Shown: positions 21,531 through 32,541, counted from the stretch's first letter. The stretch is DNA of 64,000 nt from Lithodes maja (GCA_037953745.1 JBAKBP010004473.1:62001-126000), one strand, 5' to 3'. Notes: generated from the letters alone by a model not told the origin. A program made the numbers and translations.

Positions 21531-22801
21531 GTTGGGTGCTAGTGTGCTCCGCTTCATTCTTCGTTCTCTCCCTTCTAGTGAGTCCTTACTCATTTGTATA
21601 TATCTGAGTTGTATTGAACAAGGTTTAGATTAACTAGCACAGGCTACCCCATTGGTACGCCCGCAGGAAGTGTTAAAATAGGGTACTTTTGTAGAGGCAC
21701 CTACGAGTCCCCCAGGATCTGCGCATCATGTGTTTTATTTGTTGTTGATCTGCGCCTTAGCTTTTGCTTAACTATTAGTTAGGAGGCTACTATCTACGCA
21801 GGATTATGCTTCTGGCTGTCTCTATGAGGCAGTTGCATTATTGTTTTTAGCAGGCGCTCTAGTTTAAGGGTTGCCACACGTGGTGTGGAATCTTCTGGAG
21901 TCCGTGTCTGCATGTGGGTCCCTCTCGTGGGCCTCTCCATCATGTGCTGCGACTGCTGCGTCTTCAGGAGGTTGGGTAGCTGCCGGGATGCGGATTTCTA
22001 CGAACCTCGTGGCCAGCCTCAGTAGGGGTCTCCGGGTAAGGCTAGGGGTTATTATTTTATGAATAAAATTACTCTATATGTCATAGCCTAAGTTGTTTCC
22101 CTGAGTTTTGCATGTGAGATTTTACATGTTACAGGGAATCAGGAGACGTCCTGATGGTGTGTGGGGTTTTGGGGGTGACTGACTTTCCCAGATAAGTCAG
22201 CACCTCTGAAAATTTTGGTTCGTTTTTCCGGCGGCTTTCAAAGCCGGCTGCCTGTTTCTCGTCCAGCGGACGAGTAAGGAACTTACCAAATGTCCCGGCG
22301 TGGTGTGCTAAACCATGAACCTCCCGGCGGAAATGCTAATTCCTAAGGGAGCCCAACTCGGCCCGCCGAGTGAACTCGCCCTGACCGATAGCCTCTCGCG
22401 GCAACTTAGTACGCCCGGCGCACAGTTCAGTGGGAAACACTGACTAAATAGTCAGTGATAACAAAAAGCGTGGACACATACTATCTTCTAGGCCTAATAG
22501 TCATTGATAGTACAATGCTTAAGGTTATTGGGCCAGTGACACTTTGTCACAGGTAAGCAGTTCCAAATTGGAAAAACCTAAGGCTTTTCTTGGTCAAGTC
22601 CAGCGGAAGGTTAGAATAGCAGTGGCTATAACTAATTTTCCGGCAGACTTGAGATAGGATGTGTTAACACCTCTCAGGTTATCCTTATGAGCATTGATTC
22701 CTGAAAATTTCTATTTCCAGATCACAACACTTCAGTAGCGGTACCGGCGGCAGGAGAGGAGCCGATTATGGCGGGGGGGCGGGGGGGCATATAGCTCCAT
22801 C
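21531..22801 (+). other. DIRS D 5' leader
   Basis: This leader joins the ITR to gag. It has CCGGCGG-type words like the other copies and the conserved pre-gag hairpin at 22684-22720. A short poly-G block (about 22772-22787) precedes the gag ATG. I see no gene. Confidence 0.5.
22684..22720 (+). promoter_or_regulatory. Conserved pre-gag hairpin, copy D
   Basis: CTTATGAGCATTGATTCC is followed by CTGAAAATTTCTATTTCCAG, matching copy A at 691-729. It lies 82 bases before the gag ATG. Confidence 0.45.
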
Positions 22802-23241
22802 ATGCCTCGGTTTGACTTATGCGCTACTCCTACCTGCTCTCTATTACCAGTATTCGCAGTTGCAGTTGGGATGTGTGTCCATGCTTATATTGATATGCAG
22901 GATTCGAAGTTGCATAACAAATCGTAGGCAGTGTCCACCATTCTTTAACTGTCTTCATGGCGTAATGCATAAGGTGTTGATTTTCGGTGTGAGCGTCCTG
23001 GGTTCGAATCCACGGACTTCCACAAGTGTTTGTAATATTTCATTAATCAATTTTAGGAGTAGAGTTGGTTGTTGGATAGAACATAATAATAAATTATGTA
23101 TTAAATGCGTTAAGTGCCTTAATTGTTCACTGGGTTTATGGGTGTCGAAGAGATCCGCCGTGTGCTCAGAGTTAAGAACGGCGCTGTTCGACAAGAGAGA
23201 CCTTTCATGCCTAGCGGCACTAAAAGAGATAAAGAACTTGT
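22802..23241 (+). pseudogene. gag: DIRS D Gag N-terminus, interrupted by SINE-like sequence and piggyBac-1
   Basis: ATG 22802 starts MPRFDLCATPTC, matching the copy A Gag start. After 18 codons the frame enters an insertion (about 22858-23100) with a tRNA-like promoter. Gag text resumes in another frame as CIKCVKCLNC, then SKRSAVCSEL, DLSCLAALKEIKNLF, parallel to copy A. The piggyBac-1 TTAA lies directly after that. The second frame happens to be open into the piggyBac transposase, so a 1178-codon chimeric frame runs 22812-26348. I think the transposase starts inside the element and the fusion is fortuitous. Confidence 0.65.
22858..23100 (+). mobile_element. tRNA-like SINE candidate
   Basis: An A box (TGGCGTAATGCATAAGG, 22958) and a B box (GGTTCGAATCC, 23001) are 43 bases apart, as in tRNA genes. 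They sit inside an insertion relative to copy A gag that ends in an A/T-rich ATAATAATAAATT tail. The acceptor and T stems do not pair well, so it is not an intact tRNA gene. I could not find a clear target-site duplication. Confidence 0.45.
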
Positions 23242-23261
23242 TTAACCCCTCCAACCCGGAT

Positions 23262-23322
23262 GGGCTCTTGAACGCCCATAACAACCTCGGCCCGCGCAAC
23301 CCGGATGGGCTCTTGAACGCCC
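23262..23322. repeat. Paired subterminal hairpins of piggyBac-1
   Basis: GGGCTCTTGAACGCCC occurs at 23262-23277 and 23307-23322, each within a CCCGGAT context. Related pairs with other sequences occupy the same position in piggyBac-2 and the family 1 MITEs. Confidence 0.7.
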
Positions 23323-23438
23323 ATTGCTTGCATGCGTGCTTTCGAAGGCCGCGCGTAAATTTTTGGTATCATGGGACGGTAGGTGGCGCCACCCGGCGTA
23401 AACGACGCCACAACAACAGTATCTACCCCGACGCCATC

Positions 23439-26348
23439 ATGGACAGTACGCCAAATAGTGATTCCGCTGTGTCCGATACCGTGCTTCCTACGACGCCTTT
23501 GCTTGTTCGTCGCGCCTTACCCCGACGGCATCGCCTAAATGTGTTATCTCCCGGAGGTATTGAGACGACTTTGAGACTTTATGAGCGAGCTGATGCCAAG
23601 CATAATGTTGATGATGAAGTCAGTGACGACTCCAGTAATTATAAGTCGAGTGATTATGGCCATGAGAGTGACAAAGAAGAGCAATTCCTGGGATTTGCGA
23701 GAGAAATTGACAGTGATGAGAGTGATGTAGGTGATGTACCAGTTATTGAGGAAGCTGGTTTACCTAAAGACAGTGAACTTGAGAGAGTAAGTGAGTGGGA
23801 GAGTTCAAGGTCACTCACCAAATTTCGCATAAGTGACACGACTCCAAGCCCTTCCCCAGGTAAATCGCCTTTCAAGCTACATTTGTATAAGCAAAAAATA
23901 CTTGAGAAGGCGGCCGCGGCAGCTAGGGAACAAGCAAAAATACTTGGTGAGGATGAGGCTGTGAGTGAGGGTCAGCGTGGTGACCCTTCTCGTCCGCCAT
24001 TGTCTCCCTTATCTACCCACGCCACCCAAGATGACCCGGATGCCCCGCATTCTTCCCCACCACCCCCACCATTGCCAAGGGTTGAGGACCCCCCACTTTC
24101 GGCCTATTTGCCTCCTAGGTCCCCCGACAGGAGACATACTGTTGCCGAAAAGGGGAAAGGTAGAAAATATACGAAGAAAATTAAGAAAAGTAAGAGAGTT
24201 TTGTTCGAGGCTCCCGCGGCGTCCACCCCGGCCGGCCCCAGCCATACGTCCCCGCAACTGTCCCCGCAACTTTCCCCGCAAGTTTCCCCACGGTCCTCCC
24301 CACCTCTCCCGCCTTCAACATGTCTTCCTGAAGAAGTCTTTGAGCTCGCATCACCAATACCTGGGCCTAGTGACAGTGAATCATTGCTTTTTGTCACTCG
24401 TCGCAGGCCAAGGAGCCCGGGACCTCGGGGGGACACAGCCTCACCTGCCACTCCTTCCTCACCTCGCCCACCCGCACGCCGCCCACGCATCACTGGTTCC
24501 CCGCCAGATTATGTGGGGGCCACTGATGATGAAGGGCACCTCTCTGAAGACTCTGGCCATGATTACATAGGTCCACCGTCAGGGCAAGATGACCACTCTG
24601 ACGATGACTATATGGACATCGACGACCCTCGACCCATCCGCTTGGCCCGGCGTCGTGCTGCCCGTCGTGCTGCCCGCCGCCCTGGCCGACGCCCTCGCCG
24701 CCCTAGGGCGCGCGCCTCCCGAGTTGGCCCTGGGCGTGCTGGGCCACCAGCTGGAGCTCCTCGTCAGCGTAGACAAGACCCATTCTACGTTTTTCAGTGG
24801 CAAGACGTAGTTGATGGGGATGGATACAACCCTGATGTGCCAGCTTTTGATGAGGTACTGGAGGGTTCAGGCATTACCCCCAATTTTCCTGCAGGCCCCA
24901 ATGCTCCACCACACGAACTATTTGAGGCCTTCTTTGATGAGGAGGTGGTAGGCTATGTTGTCAAAGAGACAAATAAGCAGCACCAATTCCAGGTCCACTT
25001 TTTGGGCAAGGTGACCAAGGGCCACATGAGGAAGTGGACCCCAGTGACTCATAAAGAGTTCATGGTGTTCCTGGCACTCACCATTCTAATGCCTCATGTC
25101 AAGAAGCATAGGTTGCCTGACTATTGGATCACCAATGATCTGATTTCCACCCCTGCCTTCGGGAAATATATGGCTCGCGACCGGTACCTTGATATCCTCG
25201 CAGCGCTCCATCTTGTCACCAACCTTGACGTCCACCTCCCAGACAAGCTGTGGAAGATTAGGACGTTGTATGAGATGATGCGAGAACGCTTCACCTCCTA
25301 CTTCAAGCCCTTCCGCAAGGTCGTCATTGACGAGTCTCTTGTGCTGTTCCGGGGAAAACTCAGCTTCCGGCAGTACATCCCCTCAAAAAGACATCGCTTT
25401 GGCATAAAATTCTTTGTGCTGTGCGACTGCCAAACTGGCTATGTCCTGGACTTCCTGGTCTACAGTGGGAAGGAAGGGGACTTGCTTGTGGACCCCCTCA
25501 TTGGCTTTGGCGGAGCAGTGGTGCAAGCCATGATGGACCGCTACTTCCATAAGAATCACGTCCTCTACACGGACAATTATTACACGTCCCCCACTCTCTC
25601 ACAGTACCTGCATGAGCGCAAGACGGGGACTGTAGGCACAGTACGAGGGAAAAGGAAGGGCATGCCACCTTTCCCTCCAAAGACCAAAAAAGGAGATGTA
25701 TTCAAGAAGAAGTCGGGGCCCATTCTGGCTATCCACTGGCACGACCAGCGGAAGGTCAACCTCCTGACCACCATCCACAAGGGGGAAATGGTGGAGACTG
25801 GCAAGGTGGATCGCCGCACCCAGGCCAGGGTGACCAAGCCCGATGCTGTCCTGGACTACAACATCAACATGAGGCTGGTGGACAAGTCCGACATGCAGAT
25901 AGGCTTCATTGACTGCCTGCGTACCTCGTGCAGATGGTACAAAAAGTTCTTTCTGCATATGGTGGACATGTCAGTTCTGAATGCATACAATATATACAAG
26001 CTTCGGAATGTGAACACAGCCCTGAAGTTCAATAGCCTGCGGAGGTTCCAAAAGCAGGTGTTGACGGAGCTCCTGGAGAAGTATGGTACGTCACAGAGGG
26101 CAGTGGCACATCCTGGGCCCGCCGTTATCGACCGCTTGCAGGCTGCTCAATACTTGATTAGGCACAGGCTTGGTTCCCTGCCTCAGAATGAATCAGGAAG
26201 AACACAGCAGAAGCGGTGCCATGTCTGCTACAACAGCAGGGTGAGGCCGAACCCAGGTAAAAAGTCAACCATGGAGTGTGTGGAGTGCAAGGTGGCACTC
26301 TGTGCTTTAGAGTGCTTCTTTGATTACCACTCCAAGCTGGAGTTCTAA
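23439..26348 (+). CDS. piggyBac transposase (969 aa, apparently intact)
   Basis: This is a cut-and-paste DDD transposase of the piggyBac family, acting in the nucleus on TTAA targets. I chose ATG 23439 because it is the first Met after the element's left end and resembles the likely start of piggyBac-2. Residues 1 to about 440 are low complexity: acidic stretches, Pro/Ser-rich segments and an Arg-rich block (about 400-430) that could be a nuclear-localisation signal. The DDE core follows, with VIDESLVLFRG (Asp 631), LYTDNYYTSP (Asp 712) and LVDKSDMQIGF (Asp 815) as the likely catalytic residues. The C-terminus has a cysteine-rich finger (CHVC, CVEC, C, C, then FDYH). No stop or frameshift was seen. 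It is longer than typical piggyBac transposases (about 600 aa) because of the N-terminal extension. Activity is inferred from intactness only. Confidence 0.88.
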   Translation: MDSTPNSDSAVSDTVLPTTPLLVRRALPRRHRLNVLSPGGIETTLRLYERADAKHNVDDEVSDDSSNYKSSDYGHESDKEEQFLGFAREIDSDESDVGDVPVIEEAGLPKDSELERVSEWESSRSLTKFRISDTTPSPSPGKSPFKLHLYKQKILEKAAAAAREQAKILGEDEAVSEGQRGDPSRPPLSPLSTHATQDDPDAPHSSPPPPPLPRVEDPPLSAYLPPRSPDRRHTVAEKGKGRKYTKKIKKSKRVLFEAPAASTPAGPSHTSPQLSPQLSPQVSPRSSPPLPPSTCLPEEVFELASPIPGPSDSESLLFVTRRRPRSPGPRGDTASPATPSSPRPPARRPRITGSPPDYVGATDDEGHLSEDSGHDYIGPPSGQDDHSDDDYMDIDDPRPIRLARRRAARRAARRPGRRPRRPRARASRVGPGRAGPPAGAPRQRRQDPFYVFQWQDVVDGDGYNPDVPAFDEVLEGSGITPNFPAGPNAPPHELFEAFFDEEVVGYVVKETNKQHQFQVHFLGKVTKGHMRKWTPVTHKEFMVFLALTILMPHVKKHRLPDYWITNDLISTPAFGKYMARDRYLDILAALHLVTNLDVHLPDKLWKIRTLYEMMRERFTSYFKPFRKVVIDESLVLFRGKLSFRQYIPSKRHRFGIKFFVLCDCQTGYVLDFLVYSGKEGDLLVDPLIGFGGAVVQAMMDRYFHKNHVLYTDNYYTSPTLSQYLHERKTGTVGTVRGKRKGMPPFPPKTKKGDVFKKKSGPILAIHWHDQRKVNLLTTIHKGEMVETGKVDRRTQARVTKPDAVLDYNINMRLVDKSDMQIGFIDCLRTSCRWYKKFFLHMVDMSVLNAYNIYKLRNVNTALKFNSLRRFQKQVLTELLEKYGTSQRAVAHPGPAVIDRLQAAQYLIRHRLGSLPQNESGRTQQKRCHVCYNSRVRPNPGKKSTMECVECKVALCALECFFDYHSKLEF

Positions 26349-26617
26349 TAATCATACTGAAATTGCCAAATAAAATGACAATATGTACACTATAATTATA
26401 TATAGGCAAAAAGTGGAAGAAAACCAATTTATTATAATACAAAAGTCAAGTATTATGAGAAAATTGATACAAATACAATTCCACCATAATAATATGTGAA
26501 AGTGACACATATGTATATACCAAGTGACATTCATATGATTAGAACCTATAGAAATATATAAATCAGTGAAAAAAGACACAATAAATTGTATATAAAACGT
26601 TTACAAATCATATAACT

Positions 26618-27310
26618 AAGTGAAAGTGACACAAGACCTAATATTTGATGGCCAAAGTATAATAAATACCTGTGATAATGAATAATCAGTGCCTAATACA
26701 ACAATAACCTACCTCAATTACTAATAAAATGTACGGTATCGAGTGAAAATGAGCATTATCAGTGACAGTGACACTCTCTAAAGCATATTTGTCAAAGTGA
26801 AAGTGACACAAGACCTAATATTTGATGGCCAAAGTATAATAAACACCTGTGATAACGAATAATCAGTGCCTAATACAACAATAACCTACCTCAATTACTA
26901 ATAAAATGTACGGTATCGAGTGAAAATGAGCATTATCAGTGACAGTGACACTCTCTAAAGCATATTTGTCAAAGTGAAAGTGACACAAGACCTAATATTT
27001 GATGGCCAAAGTATAATAAACACCTGTGATAACGAATAATCAGTGCCTAATACAACAATAACCTACCTCAATTACTAATAAAATGTACGGTATCGAGTGA
27101 AAATGAGCATTATCAGTGACAGTGACACTCTAAAGCATATTTATCAAAGTGAAAGTGACACAAGACACAATACTTGATGACCAAAGAATAATAAACACCT
27201 GTAATAACGAATAATCAGTGCCTAATACAACAATAACCTACCTCAATTACTAATAAAATGTACGGTATCGAGTGAAAATTAGCAATATCAGTGACAGTGA
27301 TACCCTAATA
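26618..27310. repeat. 177-bp tandem array (about 3.9 units) in the piggyBac-1 3' region
   Basis: Units start AAGTGAAAGTGACACAAGAC at 26618, 26795, 26972 and 27147. Each contains several GTGAAAGTGACAC/GACAGTGACAC words. The same word is scattered in the piggyBac-2 3' region (39320-39700), so it belongs to this element family. Confidence 0.88.
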
Positions 27311-27718
27311 AACATATTTTATATAATTGGCCTCAAAATAACTAGAAAATATCAAATAAACATCACATTCTCAATATCAAACACTAAAATCGTCTAAGGG
27401 AGATAAATACTTTGGCGCGACGAGCGGCTAGGTGCGTCGTAGCCATGGCCGGGGCGACGCGTTCGAACGCGGGAAGAATTTGCCGCATAAAAAAGCACTC
27501 GTCTTCCCGCGCTCACCATTATGCAACCAGAGGGGCTAGAGACCTCTACTCAACGCCATTCGACAGAGGAAGGTTTGTGGAACATTATTCTTTTTTATTC
27601 ACAACATTACATGCCATATTCATTGACTTACAGAGTAGTTAACATAGGCCAAAGATCGTCAAAACACCCGGTACCACAGCACAGTCGCGAGCTATAGCCC
27701 CCGGGGCTGGAGGGTTAA

Positions 27719-28368
27719 TGGTTGCGCAAAAGACGTGGCCCATAAGGCATTACACTGTGACGATGATCCCAATCTAGTGATCTCCTTTAGTAAAGTAACT
27801 CCGGCCAAGTCAACAAAACTAAAAACGAAAACTAAAGTCCTTTCCAAAGAGCTGGTGAGTAGTAGTAGTAGTTAAAGTGATAGTGCCGAGGAGATGACCC
27901 CCCCCCCCCCCGGACCGGTCGAGGAGGAGACGGTCACCTTCGCCGAGGGCCAAGTCTCGGTCCAGATTAAGGTCACCCCGTAAACAGTCTCGTCAGTCGA
28001 GTCGTCTAGGTCGACTAAACGACGGAGGGAGGACTCTGATTCTTCGACACAACAGTCTAGTTCAGGACATAGAAGTGCCAGTACGGATAACACGCAGCCG
28101 CGCCACCAGCCTTCGCCGGGGTCGCAGCCACTCCCCTCCACCTTTACCTCCACTTTGCCTAACGTCCAATCTGGCAGCTCAGAGGTAGGGACGGAGGGGA
28201 TTGAGTCGAGTCCTAGGGATGTGCATAGCCAATCATTGAGTGAACCACAAGACTTTAACTTCGCTATACCAAAGTTAAATTATGTAACGCGTAGAGCTCC
28301 GCCGATTGTGTCGAACAGGGTATTTGCCGAAAACTAAGAGGTTCTCAGACTTGCGCACGACAGACTTA
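27719..28368 (+). pseudogene. gag: DIRS D Gag, second fragment
   Basis: Gag text continues in register after the piggyBac-1 right TTAA, corresponding to the copy A segment after KSKFKTY. The fragment has a C12 run (about 27899-27911) that breaks the frame, then a Ser/Thr/Pro-rich stretch including RDVHSQSLSEPQDFNFAIP and a stop near 28335. CR1-2 interrupts it at 28369. Low-complexity Gag middles align poorly, so the identity rests on position and on the fragments either side. Confidence 0.5.
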
Positions 28369-28411
28369 TTTCTTACAGTTTCTTACAGTAGATCCTCTGG
28401 AAAAAGGCAAA

Positions 28412-31400
28412 CTATGCCTGTGTATCCAGCTCGGTACCAGTACTTGCACTGCTGCGGTCGTTCACGGTGTTGGCGGCGGCGGTAGCAGACGCAACATTTT
28501 TACTATTCTGTATTTTTGTTTTATAATCAAACTTCAAATCTTGTCTTCCCCATGCTTTATCAAGATTACTTTCAAACTCCCTTATTGATTCGGAATCGAC
28601 TACATACTGGGGCAGTGCGTTCCACTCATTTACCACTCTATCACAAAATGAGTTCTTTGCCTTCTCAAGCCTATTTCTTTCTTTGTAAATTTTTCTTAGA
28701 GTGTCCTCTCGTTCTTGTTCCCTCCCGCATCAAGAAGATACCTTCACACACATCCTCATCGTACTTTCCTGACACTATCTTAAAAGTCTCTATCATATCC
28801 CCTCTCTTTCTCCTATATGCCAGTGTCGGAAGCCCCAGTGTCCTCAACCTCTGCTCATAGCCTGCGTTCTTCAACGTTGGTACCAGCTTGCTAGCTCTCC
28901 TCTGCACTTTCTCCACTGCTTCTATATCCCTTACCATATATGGAGCCCACACCTGGTTTGCATATTCCAGGTGCGGCCTAACCAGCGCTGTATATAGATT
29001 CCTGAAGATTTCTTCGTCAAGTGACACAAATGTCCTCCTTATCAGCCCTACAATTCTATTGGCTTTGTTTATCTTTTCCGCTAAATGTTCTGAGAAATTT
29101 AACTTATTGTCTATCACTACTCCTATATCCTTTTCTGCACTCACTTCCTTCATCGCTTCATACATACTGTATCCTACCTTGTCTATCTTGCTGGTCCCAA
29201 TCCGCATGTACTTGCATTTTTTTGGATGAAAAGGCATTAACCAATGCTCAGACCATCCCTTCATGTCCTCCACATCTCCTTGAAGCAAACCCATATCTTC
29301 CTTACTCCTCACTCTTCTATACAGTTTAGTGTCATCCGCGTACAGGTATACCTCACTTCCATTAGTTATAACTTCAGGCAAGTCGTTGATAAATATAACG
29401 AACAGCAGTGGTCCCAACACAGATCCCTGAGGTACCCCACTTGTAATTTCCCTCCACCCCGAGCCTATTCCATTCACCAATACCCTCTGTCTCCGATCTT
29501 TCAGGAAGGCTTCTATCCATTTCACACATTTCTCCCCTATATTATAGCTTCTAAATTTCTCTATTAACCTTTTATGTGGGACCTTATCGAAGGCCTTCAT
29601 AAAATCGCAATATACCACGTCTATTACATCACCATCTTCTAGAATTTGCATCCAATCATCTACCACCTTAATTAGCTGTAGTACCGTCGACCTCCCCGGC
29701 AAGAATCCGAACTGTCTCCCACTGAAAAGTTGGTTTGACTTCATATGATCCATTATTCCTTCTCTAATTACCGTTTCCATTAGTTTACACACAACACTTG
29801 TCAAACTGACTAGTCTATAATTCCCTGGGTCATTTCTCTTTCCCTTCTTAAATATAGCTGTTATGTTCGCCTCTCTCCAGTCCATCGGGATTTGTCCTGT
29901 ATTAAACGATACCTCAAATAACATTTTCAATGGCTCTACTAACATCTCCCCTCCTTCCTTTATGATTCTTGGGTGTATCCCATCCGGTCCCGGTGACTTA
30001 CTTCTGTTCATTTTTTCTATAGCCCTTCTTATTCTAGCATGGGAAAACTCTACTAGTTCCAGTGCCGGCGCCTGTTTGATGGGAATAGTAGGCACTGCAT
30101 CCTCCGACTCCACTGTTAGTACCCCCCCAAAGTATTTCCCCAGCACCTCTGCTTTCTCCTTATCAGTCTCCGCTCTACTCCCATCATTCAACCCCCCCAC
30201 CAGCTCTGGGATCCCTACTCTTCTTGTTAACTTTTCCTGAATGTACTTCCAGAATATTTTTGGATTATCCTTCACATTTCTAGCTATCTCTCTCTCCCTC
30301 TCCTTCACCCCCCTCCTTGTTTCCCACCTTATTTTATTGTTTATTTGTCTACGTTCCAGATCCACTTCCTTAGCCTCTATACTAGACCCCCTGTTCTTTT
30401 TTAACAATTTTAATCTTTCCCACAATCGTTTCTTTCTTCTAATCAATATCCAAAGCTTTCTTTTCATTGGCAATTCTGGGTTAGTTCTTTTCCTCAATTT
30501 TGTTTTATCCTTATATTCCCTTACTGGTACACTTTTGGATACAGCATTCTCCAGTTTGACTCTAATTTTCCTCCACATTCCTTCAGCGTCTTCACCGTTC
30601 AAATATTCCCCCCAGTCAATGTCCAAACACCGTCTCAGCAGCTCATAATCTGCTCTATCATACATATATATTTTTCTATTGCTTCTATTATCCCTCTCCG
30701 ATTTAATGTTACAACTAAAGCTTATACAGGCATGGTCACTACGACCTATAGGGCTATCCACATTAACATGTTCCACTATATCCTCTTCATTGCTAAAAAT
30801 CAAATCAAGTACACTCCCCTGCGTCCCATCTCTATATCTTGTCATCTCTACAATATGTTGCGTTAAAAAACAATCTCTCACTTTCTCTATAAACTTATTT
30901 TCCAGGCTACCCTGTCCCGCTGGAGTAGTACAATTTGCCCAGTTGATCCTTGGCAAATTGAAATCTCCAATCAAAATTTTATATTTGTTCTCTCTATTAT
31001 CTATCTCCTCCATTACTTTCAGTAGGTTATCATCCTCTCCCCTGCTATTATTGGGCTTCTATATATAGAGGCAATTAGAATTGATCCTTTTACACATTTT
31101 ACTTCAATACACAAATACTCACAATACTGCTGTCTCATATCCACCTCATTAACCTTGAGCTCTTTCTTACATAAATAAACAGTCCTCTTCCAACCTCTGC
31201 TCTAATAGCATTTCTCTCATATAACTCAAAACCCTCCAAACTATATTCCACCAGTTCCCTTTCAATTCTAACATTTTTTGGGTCTTACTTCCTGTAGGGC
31301 TATGACATCAGGTTTTTCCTCTTCATCCTGCATCCTACATATCAGTTCTCTTTTCTTGTCCTGGGTAAACACATCCACATTACTAAACATAATCCTTAAT

Positions 31401-31440
31401 CCATCTACCATTCCTTCAGCAATTACACCATCCCACTCCT
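28412..31440 (-). pseudogene. CR1-2 ORF2: endonuclease and reverse transcriptase
   Basis: This LINE protein nicks DNA and primes reverse transcription there. The main open block is 28671-31013 (780 codons). It holds the apurinic-like endonuclease C-half (LIGDFNLPRINW, SDHACISF) and the RT: KSPGPDGIHP, YCDFMKAFDKVPHKRLI, GVPQGSVLGPLLF and LYADDTK, with the active-site bases at 29331-29342. The C-terminal end shifts frame near 28690, where this copy has one more T in the run TTTTT than CR1-3, and continues to 28412. Upstream of 31013 the endonuclease N-half (ALQEV and GRGLFIYVRKE in CR1-3) is broken by two or more indels. Probably inactive, but only lightly damaged. Confidence 0.82.
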
Positions 31441-31674
31441 CCAGTCCGTACCCTACTCCCTGTTAGCACTACTGGGTCTGCCTCTTTGTCTCCTGTCTCT
31501 CCCTGTGACACCTCCACCCCGTTCTCCTCCTCCGTCACAACTCTCATCACATTCTCTCCCCTCCCTGATCTCCCCCTCCTTTCTACTCTTATAAACCACT
31601 TCCTCACTTTTCCGTCCCTCACTCTCCAGTAAAAATTTCTCTTATCCTCCTCATCCAACTTTCCATTATTTTCA

Positions 31675-32541
31675 TCAGCCTTTTCGTAATTCCTTAATTT
31701 TTTTCCTTTGTTCTATACTCAAATCCTTCTTTAGTCTTATGTGTTTCAGTTTATCATTTGTATTTAGCCTCCAACTAAAATTTGTCACAGTCTCCGCCAC
31801 TACCCTAGTTTTAAACTGTACCCTTATAGGTCTCATCTCTCCCCTTTTATATCTACCTATCCTACTGATCTCCTCCACCTGCCCTTCCCATCCATATTCG
31901 TCCTCACCCACACCTTTCAAGACCTCCTTCACTGTCTCCATATCCCTCACTTTTCTCACTCCATTATCATTCATATGAGTCTCTATATCTCCATACAAGA
32001 TTACACCCCTATCCCTATCCATAGCCTCCCTCACGACACTCTCCTTGTTCTTCATGACCCCTACAACTGCACTCTCAAAACTTTTTTTGGTCATATTCAT
32101 TTCTTCCTTTTGCTCTTTCATAATATCCTCCAAATCCTTGACTTTTTGTTTACCTACCACCGTCCATGCAGTCGACTCCTTTACTTCCGTGAAACGTCCT
32201 TCGTATTCCTTCAGCTGCTCCTTCAATGCCATATTCTCTGCTCCCAGTTCATCTACCCTTTTCAATACTATCTCTAGGCTCTCATTAACTGCCACAAAAG
32301 GCCTGCATTCACTTCCTTCGCTAGTCCTATTCCCTTCCCCATCTATCACACCACACATTACACACAGTGCCTTAACTTTCTCACCAATATCCCCCTTCCA
32401 TTTCTCCGTATCACTCATCCACTTTTCCAAATCCTTCACAACAATACTAACCTCTTCTAACTTCTTATCTGTGCTCTTAAATCCCCGAAAACGTTGTAAC
32501 CTTCCTTCCGCCTCCGTCATACCCGAAATTCCCTCTGCCAT
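31675..32541 (-). CDS. CR1-2 ORF1 protein (288 aa)
   Basis: This is the first ORF of the CR1-type LINE, probably an RNA-binding, self-associating protein. It starts MAEGISGMTEAEGRLQRF. The middle has heptad-like runs (about residues 85-150, LEIVLKRVDELGAENMALK and onward) suggesting a coiled coil. The C-terminal half has GWEGQVEEISRIGRYKRGEM and IRVQFKTR, reminiscent of the RRM/CTD arrangement in LINE ORF1 proteins. A degraded homologue sits in CR1-3 (59353-60261, several frames). The frame is open throughout. Function is inferred from position. Confidence 0.65.
   Translation of the reverse strand: MAEGISGMTEAEGRLQRFRGFKSTDKKLEEVSIVVKDLEKWMSDTEKWKGDIGEKVKALCVMCGVIDGEGNRTSEGSECRPFVAVNESLEIVLKRVDELGAENMALKEQLKEYEGRFTEVKESTAWTVVGKQKVKDLEDIMKEQKEEMNMTKKSFESAVVGVMKNKESVVREAMDRDRGVILYGDIETHMNDNGVRKVRDMETVKEVLKGVGEDEYGWEGQVEEISRIGRYKRGEMRPIRVQFKTRVVAETVTNFSWRLNTNDKLKHIRLKKDLSIEQRKKIKELRKG

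Larger units (their letters stand above)
23242..27718 (+). mobile_element. piggyBac-1: piggyBac element with TTAA ends
   Basis: The ends are TTAACCCCTCCAACCCGG and, on the opposite strand, TTAACCCTCCAGCCCCGG. TTAA is duplicated at 23242-23245 and 27715-27718. Gag of DIRS D reads up to the left TTAA and continues after the right one. The contents are paired subterminal hairpins (23262-23277 and 23307-23322), one large transposase gene and a 3' tandem array. The complete structure suggests a relatively recent insertion. Confidence 0.9.

Noticed and set aside
22951..23024. Functional tRNA gene
   Set aside because: A and B boxes are present, but the acceptor and T stems do not pair. A SINE head is more likely.
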